From: Rhizobiaceae bacterium
GTDB lineage: Bacteria > Pseudomonadota > Alphaproteobacteria > Rhizobiales > Rhizobiaceae
Length of the DNA: 64,000 nt
Direction of reading: 5' to 3'
NCBI GenBank assembly: GCA_023953775.1
Contig: JAMLJD010000001.1
Coordinates: forward strand, 1-64,000
Positions 54,441-62,310 of the stretch are shown piece by piece. Below the pieces are notes generated by a model. The model saw only the letters and a list, made by a program, of their open reading frames with translations. It ran no database searches and was not told the origin of the DNA. A program made the position numbers and the translations under genes. Position 1 is the stretch's first letter; every line of letters starts with the position of its first letter.

Positions 54441-54516
54441 TGGTGGGCCCGGAGGGACTCGAACCCCCAACCAAGCGGTTATGAGCCGCCGGCTCTAACC
54501 ATTGAGCTACAGGCCC
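54441..54516 (-). tRNA. tRNA-Ile2 (anticodon CAU)
   Basis: Read on the minus strand, 76 bases fold as a tRNA: acceptor GGGCCTG pairing with CGGGCCC (one G-U), D-arm TAGCTC...GAGC, anticodon stem GGCGG/CCGC with loop CTCATAA, T-arm around TTCGAGT, and an encoded CCA. The anticodon is CAU. The sequence around the D-loop and anticodon (GGTTAGAGC, CTCATAA, CGCTTGGT) closely matches the minor isoleucine tRNA of E. coli (ileX) rather than elongator or initiator tRNA-Met, so lysidine at C34 would make it read AUA. Confidence 0.9.
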
Positions 54517-54628
54517 CACCGCGGCTGGATTAGTTTCTTTTTCACGGCGGCACAAGAAGCCGCGCCGCAATCCTCCCATATTCGCAGATCAGGTTGCGGC
54601 ACGAGAAGCAGCCAGATGCGGAGTTCCC

Positions 54629-55342
54629 ATGTTGCGCACCATCCTGCCCGCCTTCGTCGCGGTCGCCTTGCCCTTTGCCGCCCAGGCCGATGAGGCCAGG
54701 CCATTTCCCCGCATCGTCGTGACCGGCACCGGCGAGGCCCATGTCGCCCCCGACATGGCGATCCTCACCCTGTCGGTGATGCGCGAGGCCGAGACCGCCC
54801 GCGCCGCGCTCGATGAAAACAGCGCCGCCATGGCCGCGGTGATCGCCGCCATGAAGGAGGCCGGCATCGCGCCGCGCGACCTGCAGACAGCCGGCCTGTC
54901 GATCCAGCCGCGCTACGTCTACCCGCAGAGCAGCAATGGCGAGGAGCAGCCCCGCATCGTCGCCTACCAGGTGACCAACGCGCTGACGGTGCGCGTCCGC
55001 GACATCGCGAAGGTCGGCGACGTCATAGACCGTTCGGTCACGCTCGGCGTCAACCAGGGCGGCGGCGTCTCCTTCACCAATGACGATCCGGCGCCGGTCC
55101 TCGACAAAGCCCGCAGCCGCGCCGTCGAGGACGCCATGAAGCGTGCCCGCACGCTCGCCGAGGCAGCCGGTGTCCCGCTCGGCGCCGTGGTCGAGATTTC
55201 CGAGGTGTCGCCGGTGCAGCCCCAGCCGGTGTTCGCCAAGGCGATGCGGATGGAGGCGGCGGATGCTTCGGTGCCGGTCGAGGCCGGCGAGAACACCTAC
55301 GCCGTGTCGGTCACGGTGACGTTCGAGATCGGCGGCAGGTAG
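54629..55342 (+). CDS. SIMPL domain (DUF541) secreted protein
   Basis: The 237-residue protein has a signal peptide (LPAFVAVALPFAAQA) and then the SIMPL fold: RIVVTGTGEAHVAPDMAILTLSVM, DLQTAGLSIQPRYVY, and the later VEISEVSP segment. It should be periplasmic or envelope-bound. Members such as YggE are linked to oxidative-stress protection, but the molecular function is not settled. It is a single gene, convergent with the small secreted protein gene. Confidence 0.92.
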   Translation: MLRTILPAFVAVALPFAAQADEARPFPRIVVTGTGEAHVAPDMAILTLSVMREAETARAALDENSAAMAAVIAAMKEAGIAPRDLQTAGLSIQPRYVYPQSSNGEEQPRIVAYQVTNALTVRVRDIAKVGDVIDRSVTLGVNQGGGVSFTNDDPAPVLDKARSRAVEDAMKRARTLAEAAGVPLGAVVEISEVSPVQPQPVFAKAMRMEAADASVPVEAGENTYAVSVTVTFEIGGR

Positions 55343-55370
55343 GCAGGCCGCGCTTCGCCCGCTCCGGCGT

Positions 55371-55685
55371 TCAGCCGAGCAGCGGACAGTGGCGCTGGTT
55401 GGCGAAGACCAGCGTCACCATGCTGCCCTTGCGCTTGCCGCGCACCCTGACCACGTTCGGCGTGACGTTGTAGGCGCGGGCATCGTCAACGCCCATGTAG
55501 CGCGCCTTTTCGACCGCGAGCGCCGGGTTGCATTGTCCCGCATCGGGGTCCGGCCTCCGGTAGGAGTGGCCTCCGCTCGACGTCTGCGCGAGGATGACCG
55601 CACCATCGCCGGCGACCGCCGGCGGAACAGCCATGACCGCGCCGAGAACTGACGTGAGAACGAAGACGATGGTCGCGCTACGCAT
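55371..55685 (-). CDS. Small secreted protein (tandem paralogue A)
   Basis: The 104-residue protein has a signal peptide (ATIVFVLTSVLGAVMAVPPAVA). The mature part contains CNPALAVEKARYMGVDDARAYNV then NVVRVRGKRKGSMVTLVFAN and ends RHCPLLG, with two cysteines that could form a disulfide. The same pattern occurs in the next gene upstream, so they are paralogues of an uncharacterised rhizobial-type secreted family. Its function is unknown. It lies on the same strand as its paralogue with a terminator between them. Confidence 0.82.
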   Translation of the reverse strand: MRSATIVFVLTSVLGAVMAVPPAVAGDGAVILAQTSSGGHSYRRPDPDAGQCNPALAVEKARYMGVDDARAYNVTPNVVRVRGKRKGSMVTLVFANQRHCPLLG

Positions 55686-55796
55686 GGTTTGTCGCTTTCT
55701 CTAACGTCGACCGCCGGCATGCGGCGGACATCGGGTTGCGGCGATCCTGCCGCCAGGCGGTGAAGAAACCACCAAGATCGCCCGCCATATTCGAAC

Positions 55797-55828
55797 GAAA
55801 ACACCCGGTCCTCGGGCAGGACCGGGTG
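55797..55828 (-). terminator. Rho-independent terminator
   Basis: An 11-base perfect stem (CACCCGGTCCT and complement, 55802-55828) with a five-base loop is followed on the minus strand by GTTTTCG. It lies 27 bases after the stop of the small secreted protein at 55855-56223. Confidence 0.85.
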
Positions 55829-55854
55829 CATCGTCTGGCGTGGAACGATCCGTA

Positions 55855-56223
55855 TCAGCGGCGAATCAGCGGGCAGTGACGGCTGTTCGCGAAGACGTAG
55901 TGCACGCGATGACCCCGCTTGAAGCCGCCGACGCGCACGACATTGCGGTTGACCCCGCGAATATGCGCGTGGCGCACGCCCATGCGGGCGGCCTTGTTCA
56001 GCGCCCGCTGCGGCTGGCAGCCGCGCATCATGCGCGGACCGGCGCGGTGGTGCCGGCGGTCGAAATGGTGGCGGTTGCTGCGGAATTCGATGCCGACCTG
56101 CGGGCCGTGCCCGCCGCCGAAACCGAGATAGAGGCCGCCATTGGCGGCGGCGGCCGGCTGTGCCGCGAGGGCGCCCACGCCGAGGGCGATCGAGAGGGCG
56201 GCGATCTTGAGGGTCTTGAACAT
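55855..56223 (-). CDS. Small secreted protein (tandem paralogue B)
   Basis: The 122-residue protein has a signal peptide (LKIAALSIALGVGALAAQPAAA), then a glycine-, histidine- and arginine-rich segment (YLGFGGGHGPQ, RSNRHHFDRRHHRA), then a C-terminal block shared with paralogue A: a cysteine, ALNKAARMGVRHA, NVVRVGGFKRG and VFANSRHCPLIRR. The His-rich insert is absent in paralogue A and could bind metal. GGAGAA precedes the ATG. Function is unknown. Confidence 0.82.
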   Translation of the reverse strand: MFKTLKIAALSIALGVGALAAQPAAAANGGLYLGFGGGHGPQVGIEFRSNRHHFDRRHHRAGPRMMRGCQPQRALNKAARMGVRHAHIRGVNRNVVRVGGFKRGHRVHYVFANSRHCPLIRR

Positions 56224-56344
56224 ATGCTTCTCCAGGGTGGCGGGTGAGCCTTCTTCGCCGTAGCGATCCGCCCACCATGCCGTGGGACCGCTGAACCCGA
56301 CACGAACCGGACATTCATGTCCCGTTCATCATGTCCCTGGCGCG

Positions 56345-56755
56345 CTACCCGTCGCCCAGCTGGCGCTTGAACTCCGCATGGTCGCGGCACACGGTCACCC
56401 GGGTGATCAGGCCATCGTCGATCTCGAAGAACATGCCGTTCCGCAGGGCGTAGTTCTGGCCGTCTGCGGCTGGCAGGCCCTCGACGGTCGAAAGATAGAC
56501 GCCCCGCGCGGTGAATTCCGCCGCTGCCCGTCCGCCACCTTCGTCGACCATGATCGCGACATCGCTGATCGTCTCGCGAAAGTTGCGCGACGCCATGCCG
56601 AGAAACCACCGGAATTCGTCCTTGCCGATCTTGCGGCCGTCATGGGTGTCGTGGACGACATCCTCGCCCAGCATTGCCAGCGCGGCGTCATGATCGGCTG
56701 CATTGAGCGCATCGAGGAAGCTCTTGACGAGAGCGCGGCTTCGGGATGCGGTCAT
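56345..56755 (-). CDS. SnoaL-like / NTF2-fold protein
   Basis: The 136-residue protein has the cone-fold pattern of the SnoaL/NTF2 superfamily: SFLDALNAADHDAALAMLGEDVVHDT at the start, GKDEFRWFLG, and a final beta region MFFEIDDGLITRVTVCRD. Members are polyketide cyclases, isomerases or non-enzymatic binding proteins, and the substrate cannot be told. GAGGAG precedes the ATG. It lies 54 bases upstream of nothing on its strand except the short secreted protein, so it is probably a single gene or linked to the YcgN gene upstream. Confidence 0.85.
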   Translation of the reverse strand: MTASRSRALVKSFLDALNAADHDAALAMLGEDVVHDTHDGRKIGKDEFRWFLGMASRNFRETISDVAIMVDEGGGRAAAEFTARGVYLSTVEGLPAADGQNYALRNGMFFEIDDGLITRVTVCRDHAEFKRQLGDG

Positions 56756-56809
56756 GGGAGGGCTCCTCGTACGAAAATGCCGGCGGGATGGGACGCGTCG
56801 ACCTGCGGG

Positions 56810-57256
56810 TCACGGTTCCTGTTCGAGCAAATGCTCCAGATAGTCGTCCGGTTCCCCCAGATCGGCCTCGCTGGCGGTCACGCGCCCGCGCATTGAGATC
56901 CCGGCCTCGTGAACGGTCTCGGGCCGTCCCGAGACCAGCGGATGCCACCAGGCAAGCGGCCGCCCCTCGGCAATCCTGCGGTAGGCGCAGCTCGTCGGCA
57001 GCCAGGGGATCGTCCGCACATTGGCGGGTGTGAGCCCGACGCAGTCGGGAACCGCCGCGAGCCGGTTCGCATAGTTGGTACAGCGGCATGCCCCGGCGTC
57101 GAACAACCTGCAGCCAACCGATGTCCAGTGGATCTCGCCGCTGTCTTCGTCCTCGAGCTTGGCCATGCAGCACTTGCCGCAGCCGTCGCACAGGGATTCC
57201 CACTCCGCGGCGGTCATGTCCTCGAGCGGCTTGCTCGTCCAGAACGGCTTGTCCAT
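56810..57256 (-). CDS. YcgN/UPF0260 family cysteine-cluster protein
   Basis: The 148-residue protein has the UPF0260 pattern: a CDGCGKCC cluster near residue 23, a second group of cysteines in [19 protein letters not shown], then PDCVGLTP and LPTSCAYR. The cysteines may bind zinc or an iron-sulfur centre. Function is unknown. The ATG at 57256 opens [19 protein letters not shown], the usual start of the family. Confidence 0.93.
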   Translation of the reverse strand: MDKPFWTSKPLEDMTAAEWESLCDGCGKCCMAKLEDEDSGEIHWTSVGCRLFDAGACRCTNYANRLAAVPDCVGLTPANVRTIPWLPTSCAYRRIAEGRPLAWWHPLVSGRPETVHEAGISMRGRVTASEADLGEPDDYLEHLLEQEP

Positions 57257-57405
57257 GGCGGCGGTTTGGGCCCTGCCGTGCCCGTCGTCAAGGTCTCCAC
57301 GCAGCGTCATTGGCTGCCGCAAGGGCAAAGAAAAACGGAACCTTCGCGGATGGGCGGTGTTTCCGCCGGGATGGGACAGAACAACAATCCTGGAGAATTT
57401 CCCCG

Positions 57406-59322
57406 ATGAAACGCCAAATCGGTCCATTTCTCGCCGGAACCGCGATCAGCCTGCTGATGGCGTCCGCTCCGGCCGCCAGCGTGGCATTTGCCGCCCCGAC
57501 CCTTCCCCTGAAAAGCACCGTCGAACGGGCGCCCGACAGCCTGATCCTCGCGCAGGCGAAGGAAGGGGACGACGAGGAAGGCAAGAAGAAAAAGAAGAAG
57601 GAAAAGGGCGAGGACGGCGAGCCGGCCGCGAAGGCCGAAAAGCCCGTGGACGAGCAACCCGCCACCGAGGAACCGGCGGTGGAGAAGGCCGTTCCGGACG
57701 CCGAGAAGGTCGAAGAACAGCCGGCCGAGGAGCCCGCTGTGGCCGAGGAGCCCAAGGCGGAAGAGCCTCCCGTCGAGAAGCCGGCAGTCGAGGAAGAGCC
57801 TGCTGCGGAGCCAAGGGCCGACGAGCCGGCGGCGGAGGAGAAGCCTGCCGAAGAACCTCAGGCCGAGGAAGCACCTGCTGAAGAACCTGCGGTGAAGGAA
57901 GAGCCTGCGGAAGAGCCGAAGGCCGAAAAGGCGCCCGCCGAGGAACCCCGGGCCGAAGAAACGCCTGCTGAGGAACCGGCGGTAAAGGAAGAGCCCGCGG
58001 AGGAACCGAAGGCTGAGGAGCAGCCTGCGGAAGAACCGAAAGCCGACGTCGCGACGGACCCGGACGCCCCGGCGAAGGAGGAATCGCCCGACGCCGGCAT
58101 TGCCGACGATCCCGACGCGCCAACGGCCGATGAGCCTGCGAAGGAAGAGGCGACCGACGACGCGGAAAGGGCAGCCGAACCGACGGCCGACACCGCGACC
58201 ACGGACGAGGAGCAACGTGGGAAGCCGGAGATCGAGCAGCCGGTTCTGGACAGCCAGAAGGATGAGGCTGCCGACGATGACGGCGCGGCCAAGCAGGAAA
58301 CGGCCGAGGAAGAGGCCGCACCCGCCCCTAAGTCTGACGAGGAAGCCCAGCAGAAGGTGGAGCCGGAGGAAATCGAATCCGTGGAGGCCGAGGAGGGCAA
58401 GCGGGTCGACGAGGCCGAGGCTGATGAACTGCGTCGCGAGCGCCGCCGCGAACGTCGCGAGGGTGCCGACAGGGTCGAGGAGATCGGCGACCGCGTCGTG
58501 ATCCAGTTCAACAACCAGATCGTTGTGGAAAGCTCGGATCGCGACCGCCTGCGTCGCGGCGCGGAGGACTACTACGTCGAGGAACTGCGCGACGGCCGCA
58601 CCCGCGAGGTCATCGTGCGCTCCAATGGCGTTCGCGTCGTTACCATCCGCAACCGGTACGGCGATGTGCTGCGCCGCTCGCGCATCACCCCGGACGGCCG
58701 CGAATATGTTCTGGTCTACGTCCGCGACGACGACTACGGCTCCATCCGCGAATTCCGCGATCCGGGCCGCGACCTTCCGCCCATGCGGCTGACCATTCCG
58801 GTCGACGAGTACATTCTCGATGCCCGCGTGGTCGAGGATCCCGACCGCTACTACACCTTCCTCGACCAGCCGCCGGTCGAGCGCGTGGAGCGTCTTTACT
58901 CGATCGACGAGGTCCGCTACTCGGCCCGCATCCGCGACAAGGTCCGTCGTGTCGATCTCGACACGATCACCTTCGAGTTCGGCTCCGCGGCGGTCGAGGA
59001 GAGCGAGGTCGCCAAGCTGGAAGGTGTTGCGGTCGCGATGGAACGCATGCTGGAGGAAAACCCGGCCGAGACGTTCCTGATCGAAGGCCATACCGACGCG
59101 GTCGGCAGCAATGTCGCCAATCTGGCGCTGTCGGACGAACGCGCCGAATCGGTCGCGGAAGCGCTGACGAAGGTCTTCGGCATTCCGCCGGAAAACCTGG
59201 TCACCCAGGGCTACGGCGAACAGTATCTGAAGATCGATACGGAAGAGCGCGAGCGCGAGAACCGGCGCGTGGCGATCCGCAGGATCACGCCGCTCGTCGC
59301 CCCCGTGGCCAGCGCGAAATAA
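57406..59322 (+). CDS. OmpA-family outer membrane protein with long acidic proline/glutamate repeat region
   Basis: The 638-residue protein has a signal peptide (about 1-29), a lysine run at residues 60-65, a very acidic region of about 300 residues rich in Pro, Ala and Glu (PAEEP/KAEE units), an arginine-rich middle part that reads [17 protein letters not shown], and a C-terminal OmpA domain from about 515 with [33 protein letters not shown] and QGYGEQYLK for peptidoglycan binding. TGGAG lies before the ATG at 57406. It probably spans the periplasm, tethering the outer membrane or a complex to the wall. The disordered region is much longer than in common OmpA proteins. Confidence 0.9.
   Translation: MKRQIGPFLAGTAISLLMASAPAASVAFAAPTLPLKSTVERAPDSLILAQAKEGDDEEGKKKKKKEKGEDGEPAAKAEKPVDEQPATEEPAVEKAVPDAEKVEEQPAEEPAVAEEPKAEEPPVEKPAVEEEPAAEPRADEPAAEEKPAEEPQAEEAPAEEPAVKEEPAEEPKAEKAPAEEPRAEETPAEEPAVKEEPAEEPKAEEQPAEEPKADVATDPDAPAKEESPDAGIADDPDAPTADEPAKEEATDDAERAAEPTADTATTDEEQRGKPEIEQPVLDSQKDEAADDDGAAKQETAEEEAAPAPKSDEEAQQKVEPEEIESVEAEEGKRVDEAEADELRRERRRERREGADRVEEIGDRVVIQFNNQIVVESSDRDRLRRGAEDYYVEELRDGRTREVIVRSNGVRVVTIRNRYGDVLRRSRITPDGREYVLVYVRDDDYGSIREFRDPGRDLPPMRLTIPVDEYILDARVVEDPDRYYTFLDQPPVERVERLYSIDEVRYSARIRDKVRRVDLDTITFEFGSAAVEESEVAKLEGVAVAMERMLEENPAETFLIEGHTDAVGSNVANLALSDERAESVAEALTKVFGIPPENLVTQGYGEQYLKIDTEERERENRRVAIRRITPLVAPVASAK
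57871..58050 (+). repeat. Two 90-base tandem coding repeats in the OmpA gene
   Basis: Units beginning at 57871 and 57961 encode nearly the same 30 residues ([18 protein letters not shown] followed by PAEEP and a variable end). Shorter, less regular PAEEP and KAEE units occur on both sides, from about 57700 to 58056. Codons differ between copies, so the repeat is not very recent. Confidence 0.8.
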
Positions 59323-59328
59323 GGCGAT

Positions 59329-59359
59329 GGCCGGACGGAACTTGAACCGCCGTCCGGCC
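59329..59359 (+). other. Perfect ten-base stem-loop after the OmpA gene
   Basis: GGCCGGACGG and its complement enclose an 11-base loop seven bases after the stop. There is no T-run directly after; the real terminator follows at 59416. Confidence 0.5.
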
Positions 59360-59415
59360 GTTACCAGATTCGAAGTTCCCTGCCCCGTCCCCGGACCCCG
59401 GGGATTTAGGCGAGA

Positions 59416-59452
59416 AAGTCCGGCCGACCCTCCAACGGCCGGGCTTTCTTTT
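59416..59452 (+). terminator. Rho-independent terminator of the OmpA gene
   Basis: An 11-base stem (AAGTCCGGCCG with CGGCCGGGCTT, one G-T pair, nine-base loop) runs into TTCTTTTTTC. It lies about 95 bases after the OmpA stop. Confidence 0.88.
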
Positions 59453-59620
59453 TTCACCGCGAATGGTTTGTCATGCTCCGGCCACGCTTGTGCCCATCAT
59501 CCTGCTGCGGTGTTGACGCGTCGAGCGGAAACGGTTGAACTGAATGATGATGGGCAGGCAACACCGGGGCACGACGGAAGGTCGGTCCGCAACCCCGGTC
59601 AATCCAGGAGGATTAATTCG

Positions 59621-60070
59621 ATGAAGCGCTTTACGGTCCTCGCTGCAGGTACGGCAATTGCCGTACTGGCGACGACAGCCGCTGGGTGGACGCAGACGCA
59701 GCCGCCCGCACAGAAACCGCCGGTGGCCGAAAATCCGCCCGGCCAGAAACCACCTGCAGAGACCCCTCCCGGACAAAAGCCGCCGGGGCAGAAGCCGCCT
59801 GCTGAAACCCCTCCGGGGCAGAAACCACCTGCACAGAAGCCCAACCCGCCGGCGGAAAATCCGCCCAACGTGATTGGCGAGGTCGAGCCGATTCCCGGCG
59901 AGGCCGATCAACCGCCGGCTGAGACCCCTCCCGGGCAGAAGCCGCCCGCTGAAACTCCTCCGGGGCAGAAACCCCCGGCGCAGAAGCCTCCGGCACAAAA
60001 ACCGCCTGCACAGAAGCCCAACCCGCCAGCAGGCAAACCGCCGATCGGTGAAGTTGAGCCGGCTGGCTAA
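59621..60070 (+). CDS. Secreted proline-rich repeat protein
   Basis: The 149-residue protein has a signal peptide (LAAGTAIAVLATTAAGWTQ) and a mature part made almost only of Pro, Lys, Gln, Glu, Thr and Ala in PPAETPPGQKPPAQKP-type units. The motif IGEVEPIPGEAD appears in the middle and IGEVEPAG ends the chain, so the protein is built of two similar halves. No enzymatic domain is present. It may be a flexible envelope or matrix protein. AGGAGGATT lies before the ATG at 59621. A terminator follows at 60151. Confidence 0.85.
   Translation: MKRFTVLAAGTAIAVLATTAAGWTQTQPPAQKPPVAENPPGQKPPAETPPGQKPPGQKPPAETPPGQKPPAQKPNPPAENPPNVIGEVEPIPGEADQPPAETPPGQKPPAETPPGQKPPAQKPPAQKPPAQKPNPPAGKPPIGEVEPAG
59701..60050 (+). 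repeat. Low-complexity proline-rich coding repeats
   Basis: Short units encoding PPAETPPGQK, PPGQK and PPAQK recur about fifteen times. They are translated in one frame and vary at third positions, so they are a protein-level repeat rather than a CRISPR or satellite. Confidence 0.85.
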
Positions 60071-60150
60071 AGCAGGCCGCATACTTCGAACTATGCGGAC
60101 AGCCATGTGAGGCGACATAGCCTCTTGCGCTTGCCGCCACCGATGAACCA

Positions 60151-60185
60151 AAATCCCCCGCACTCGGGTCTTGCGGGGGATTTTT
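60151..60185 (+). terminator. Rho-independent terminator abutting the next start codon
   Basis: An 11-base perfect stem (AAATCCCCCGC and GCGGGGGATTT, 60151-60183) with an 11-base loop is followed by Ts to 60185. It should end the proline-rich protein transcript. The next ATG is at 60187, and the 3' arm GGGGGA is where its ribosome site would be. Confidence 0.85.
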
Positions 60186-60186
60186 C

Positions 60187-62301
60187 ATGAAGACCGCGAC
60201 CGGCGCCACACTGCTGGTCTCCGTCGACGCAGTCGCGGTCGACACCGAGACGACGGGTCTCGACACCGCGCGCGACCGGATCATCCAGATGGGTGCGGTG
60301 GCGATCGCCAAAGGCATCGTCGACCGGGGAGAAAGCATCGAGATCCTCGTCGATCCCGGCCTCCCGATCCCCCCGGCGTCGACGGCGATCCACGGCATCA
60401 CCGACGCCGCCATTGCAGGCGCTCCCCCCTTCCCCGTGGCATGGGATCGCTTCGCCGCCTTCACCGCCAGGCGCATCCTCGTCGGCTTCTCGATCGGATT
60501 CGATCTCGCCGTTCTCGAGCAGGAAGCGAAGCGCGCCGGACTGGACTGGGTCAAGCCGCGCAGCCTTTGCGTTCGCCTGCTGTCGGCGATCGCCAACCCC
60601 AATCTTCCCGACAATTCGCTAGAGACGATCGCCGCCTGGCTCGACGTCGACATCCAGAACCGTCACACCGCGCTCGGCGACGCCATCGTGGCGGGGCATG
60701 TGTTCTCGGCGCTGATCCCCCGGCTGCGCGATCGCGGCATTCGCACGCTTGCCGAGGCGGAGCGCGCCTGTCTCGGGCTCACCCAGCAGCTTGAGAGCCA
60801 TCATCGCGCCGGGTGGGCCGAGCCGGTCAGCATGCCGGAGCGGCCGAAGGGCCTGGCGTCGGTAGATCCCTTCGCCTACAGCCACGACATCGCGCAACTG
60901 ATGAGCAGCCCGCCCGTAGTGGTCGGCTCGGCGATGCTCCTGAGCGACGCGATCGCGCTGATGACCGAACGTCGTATCAGTTCGCTGTTCGTGGCGGACG
61001 ACCCTGTCCCACATGGTCCCGTCGAAAGCTACGGCATCGTCACCGAACGCGATATCATGCGCCGCATCGCCGCTGCCGGCGCAGCCGCGCTGTCCGAGCC
61101 GGCCGGCGCAATTGCCAGCCGACCCCTTGCCTCGATCCGCGAGGCCGCCTTCGCCTATCGCGCGATCGGCCGCATGCACCGCCTGAAGATCAGGCACCTT
61201 GCCGTGCGCGACGACGCCGGCAGGCTGGCCGGCATCGTCTCGGCGCGCGATCTGCTCAAGCTTCGAGCCGGGGCGGCGGTCAGTCTCGACGATGCCATCG
61301 CCGACGCCGCTACAGCCGGCGAACTCGCCGCCGCATGGTCGGCGCTGCCGTCTGTCGCGGCGTCGCTGATCGAAGCCGAGGTCGATGCCCGCAATGTCGC
61401 GGCGATCGTCAGCGAGGAACTGCGGGCCATGACCCGCCGCGCCGCCGCGCTCGCGGAGATCGAGATGGCGGCGGAGGGCCGTGGCACGCCGCCCTGCTCC
61501 TATTGCGTGCTGGTGCTGGGCTCGGGCGGCCGCGGCGAAAGCCTGCTCGCCGCCGACCAGGACAACGCCATCGTCTTCGCCACCGGCGAGGCGGGCGGTC
61601 ACGAGGACCGCTGGTTCGCAAGTCTCGGCGAAAAGATCGCCGCGACGCTCGACACGGCCGGCATCCCGTTCTGCAAGGGCGGCATCATGGCCAGGAACCC
61701 GGAATGGCGCGGCTCGCTCGATCTGTGGCGGCACCGCGTTTCCGAATGGGTCGTACGGTCGCGTCCGGAGGACATGCTCAATGTCGATATCTTCTTCGAC
61801 ATGCGCCCCGTGCACGGCGACGCCGGCCTCGGCGATGCGCTGTTCACCGAATCCTACGCCATGGCGCGCCAGCAGCCATTGTTCGTGAGGCTCCTCGCCC
61901 AGCAGCTCATGGACAAGGGCAGCCCCTTCACCATGTTCGGCGGCCTCAGGACCGAAAACGGCAGGATCGACCTCAAGAAATACGGCCTTTTTCCCGTCGT
62001 AGCCGCGGCCCGGGTGCTGGCGATCCGCCACGGCATCACCGAACGCGCGACGCGCGCCCGGCTCGAAGGGTTGCGCGCCGCCGGCATCGGCAGCGACGAC
62101 GACCTCGCCCGCATCATCGCCGCGCACGGCACCGTCATGTCGGTCATGCTCGCCCAGCAGGGCCGCGACCTCGAGGAAGGCATTCCCGTCTCGAATCTGA
62201 TCGAGACAAAGGAACTGAGCCAGATCGGCCTCGGCGTCCTGAAACGCGCCCTGCACGACATCCAGATCGTGCCCGAGATGGTGCGCGCGCTCGTGTCCTG
62301 A
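60187..62301 (+). CDS. Fusion of DnaQ-like exonuclease, CBS pair and DUF294 nucleotidyltransferase
   Basis: The 704-residue protein has three parts. Residues 10-200 form a DEDDh 3'-5' exonuclease with DTETTGLD (Asp19, Glu21), GFSIGFD, and His160/Asp165 in HTALGDA. About 235-365 is a tandem CBS module (VGSAMLLSDAIALMTERRISSLFV, then HRLKIRHLAVRDDAGRLAGIVSARDLL). From about 430 comes a DUF294 nucleotidyltransferase (LVLGSGGRGESLLAADQDNAIVF, with the GS and DxD-type residues) and its C-terminal helical domain. The CBS module may sense adenylates and couple the two catalytic parts. The role is not known. Translation may use the terminator arm GGGGGA before the ATG. Confidence 0.9.
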   Translation: MKTATGATLLVSVDAVAVDTETTGLDTARDRIIQMGAVAIAKGIVDRGESIEILVDPGLPIPPASTAIHGITDAAIAGAPPFPVAWDRFAAFTARRILVGFSIGFDLAVLEQEAKRAGLDWVKPRSLCVRLLSAIANPNLPDNSLETIAAWLDVDIQNRHTALGDAIVAGHVFSALIPRLRDRGIRTLAEAERACLGLTQQLESHHRAGWAEPVSMPERPKGLASVDPFAYSHDIAQLMSSPPVVVGSAMLLSDAIALMTERRISSLFVADDPVPHGPVESYGIVTERDIMRRIAAAGAAALSEPAGAIASRPLASIREAAFAYRAIGRMHRLKIRHLAVRDDAGRLAGIVSARDLLKLRAGAAVSLDDAIADAATAGELAAAWSALPSVAASLIEAEVDARNVAAIVSEELRAMTRRAAALAEIEMAAEGRGTPPCSYCVLVLGSGGRGESLLAADQDNAIVFATGEAGGHEDRWFASLGEKIAATLDTAGIPFCKGGIMARNPEWRGSLDLWRHRVSEWVVRSRPEDMLNVDIFFDMRPVHGDAGLGDALFTESYAMARQQPLFVRLLAQQLMDKGSPFTMFGGLRTENGRIDLKKYGLFPVVAAARVLAIRHGITERATRARLEGLRAAGIGSDDDLARIIAAHGTVMSVMLAQQGRDLEEGIPVSNLIETKELSQIGLGVLKRALHDIQIVPEMVRALVS

Positions 62302-62310
62302 TCCGGGTGG

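Noticed and set aside
54027-54470. 147-codon minus-strand frame upstream of the LacI gene
   Set aside because: It runs into the tRNA, has no ribosome site and no recognisable protein pattern.
54441-54516. tRNA as an attachment site for an integrated element
   Set aside because: No integrase gene and no second copy of the tRNA 3' end were seen in the flanking DNA.
57307-59457. 716-codon minus-strand open frame opposite the OmpA gene
   Set aside because: Its leucine/arginine-rich repeats are the reverse reading of the PAEEP repeat tract. The plus-strand gene has a signal peptide and OmpA domain.
57871-60050. Repeats that could suggest a CRISPR array
   Set aside because: The repeats are translated in one frame within two proteins, have no unique spacers of constant length and no cas genes nearby.
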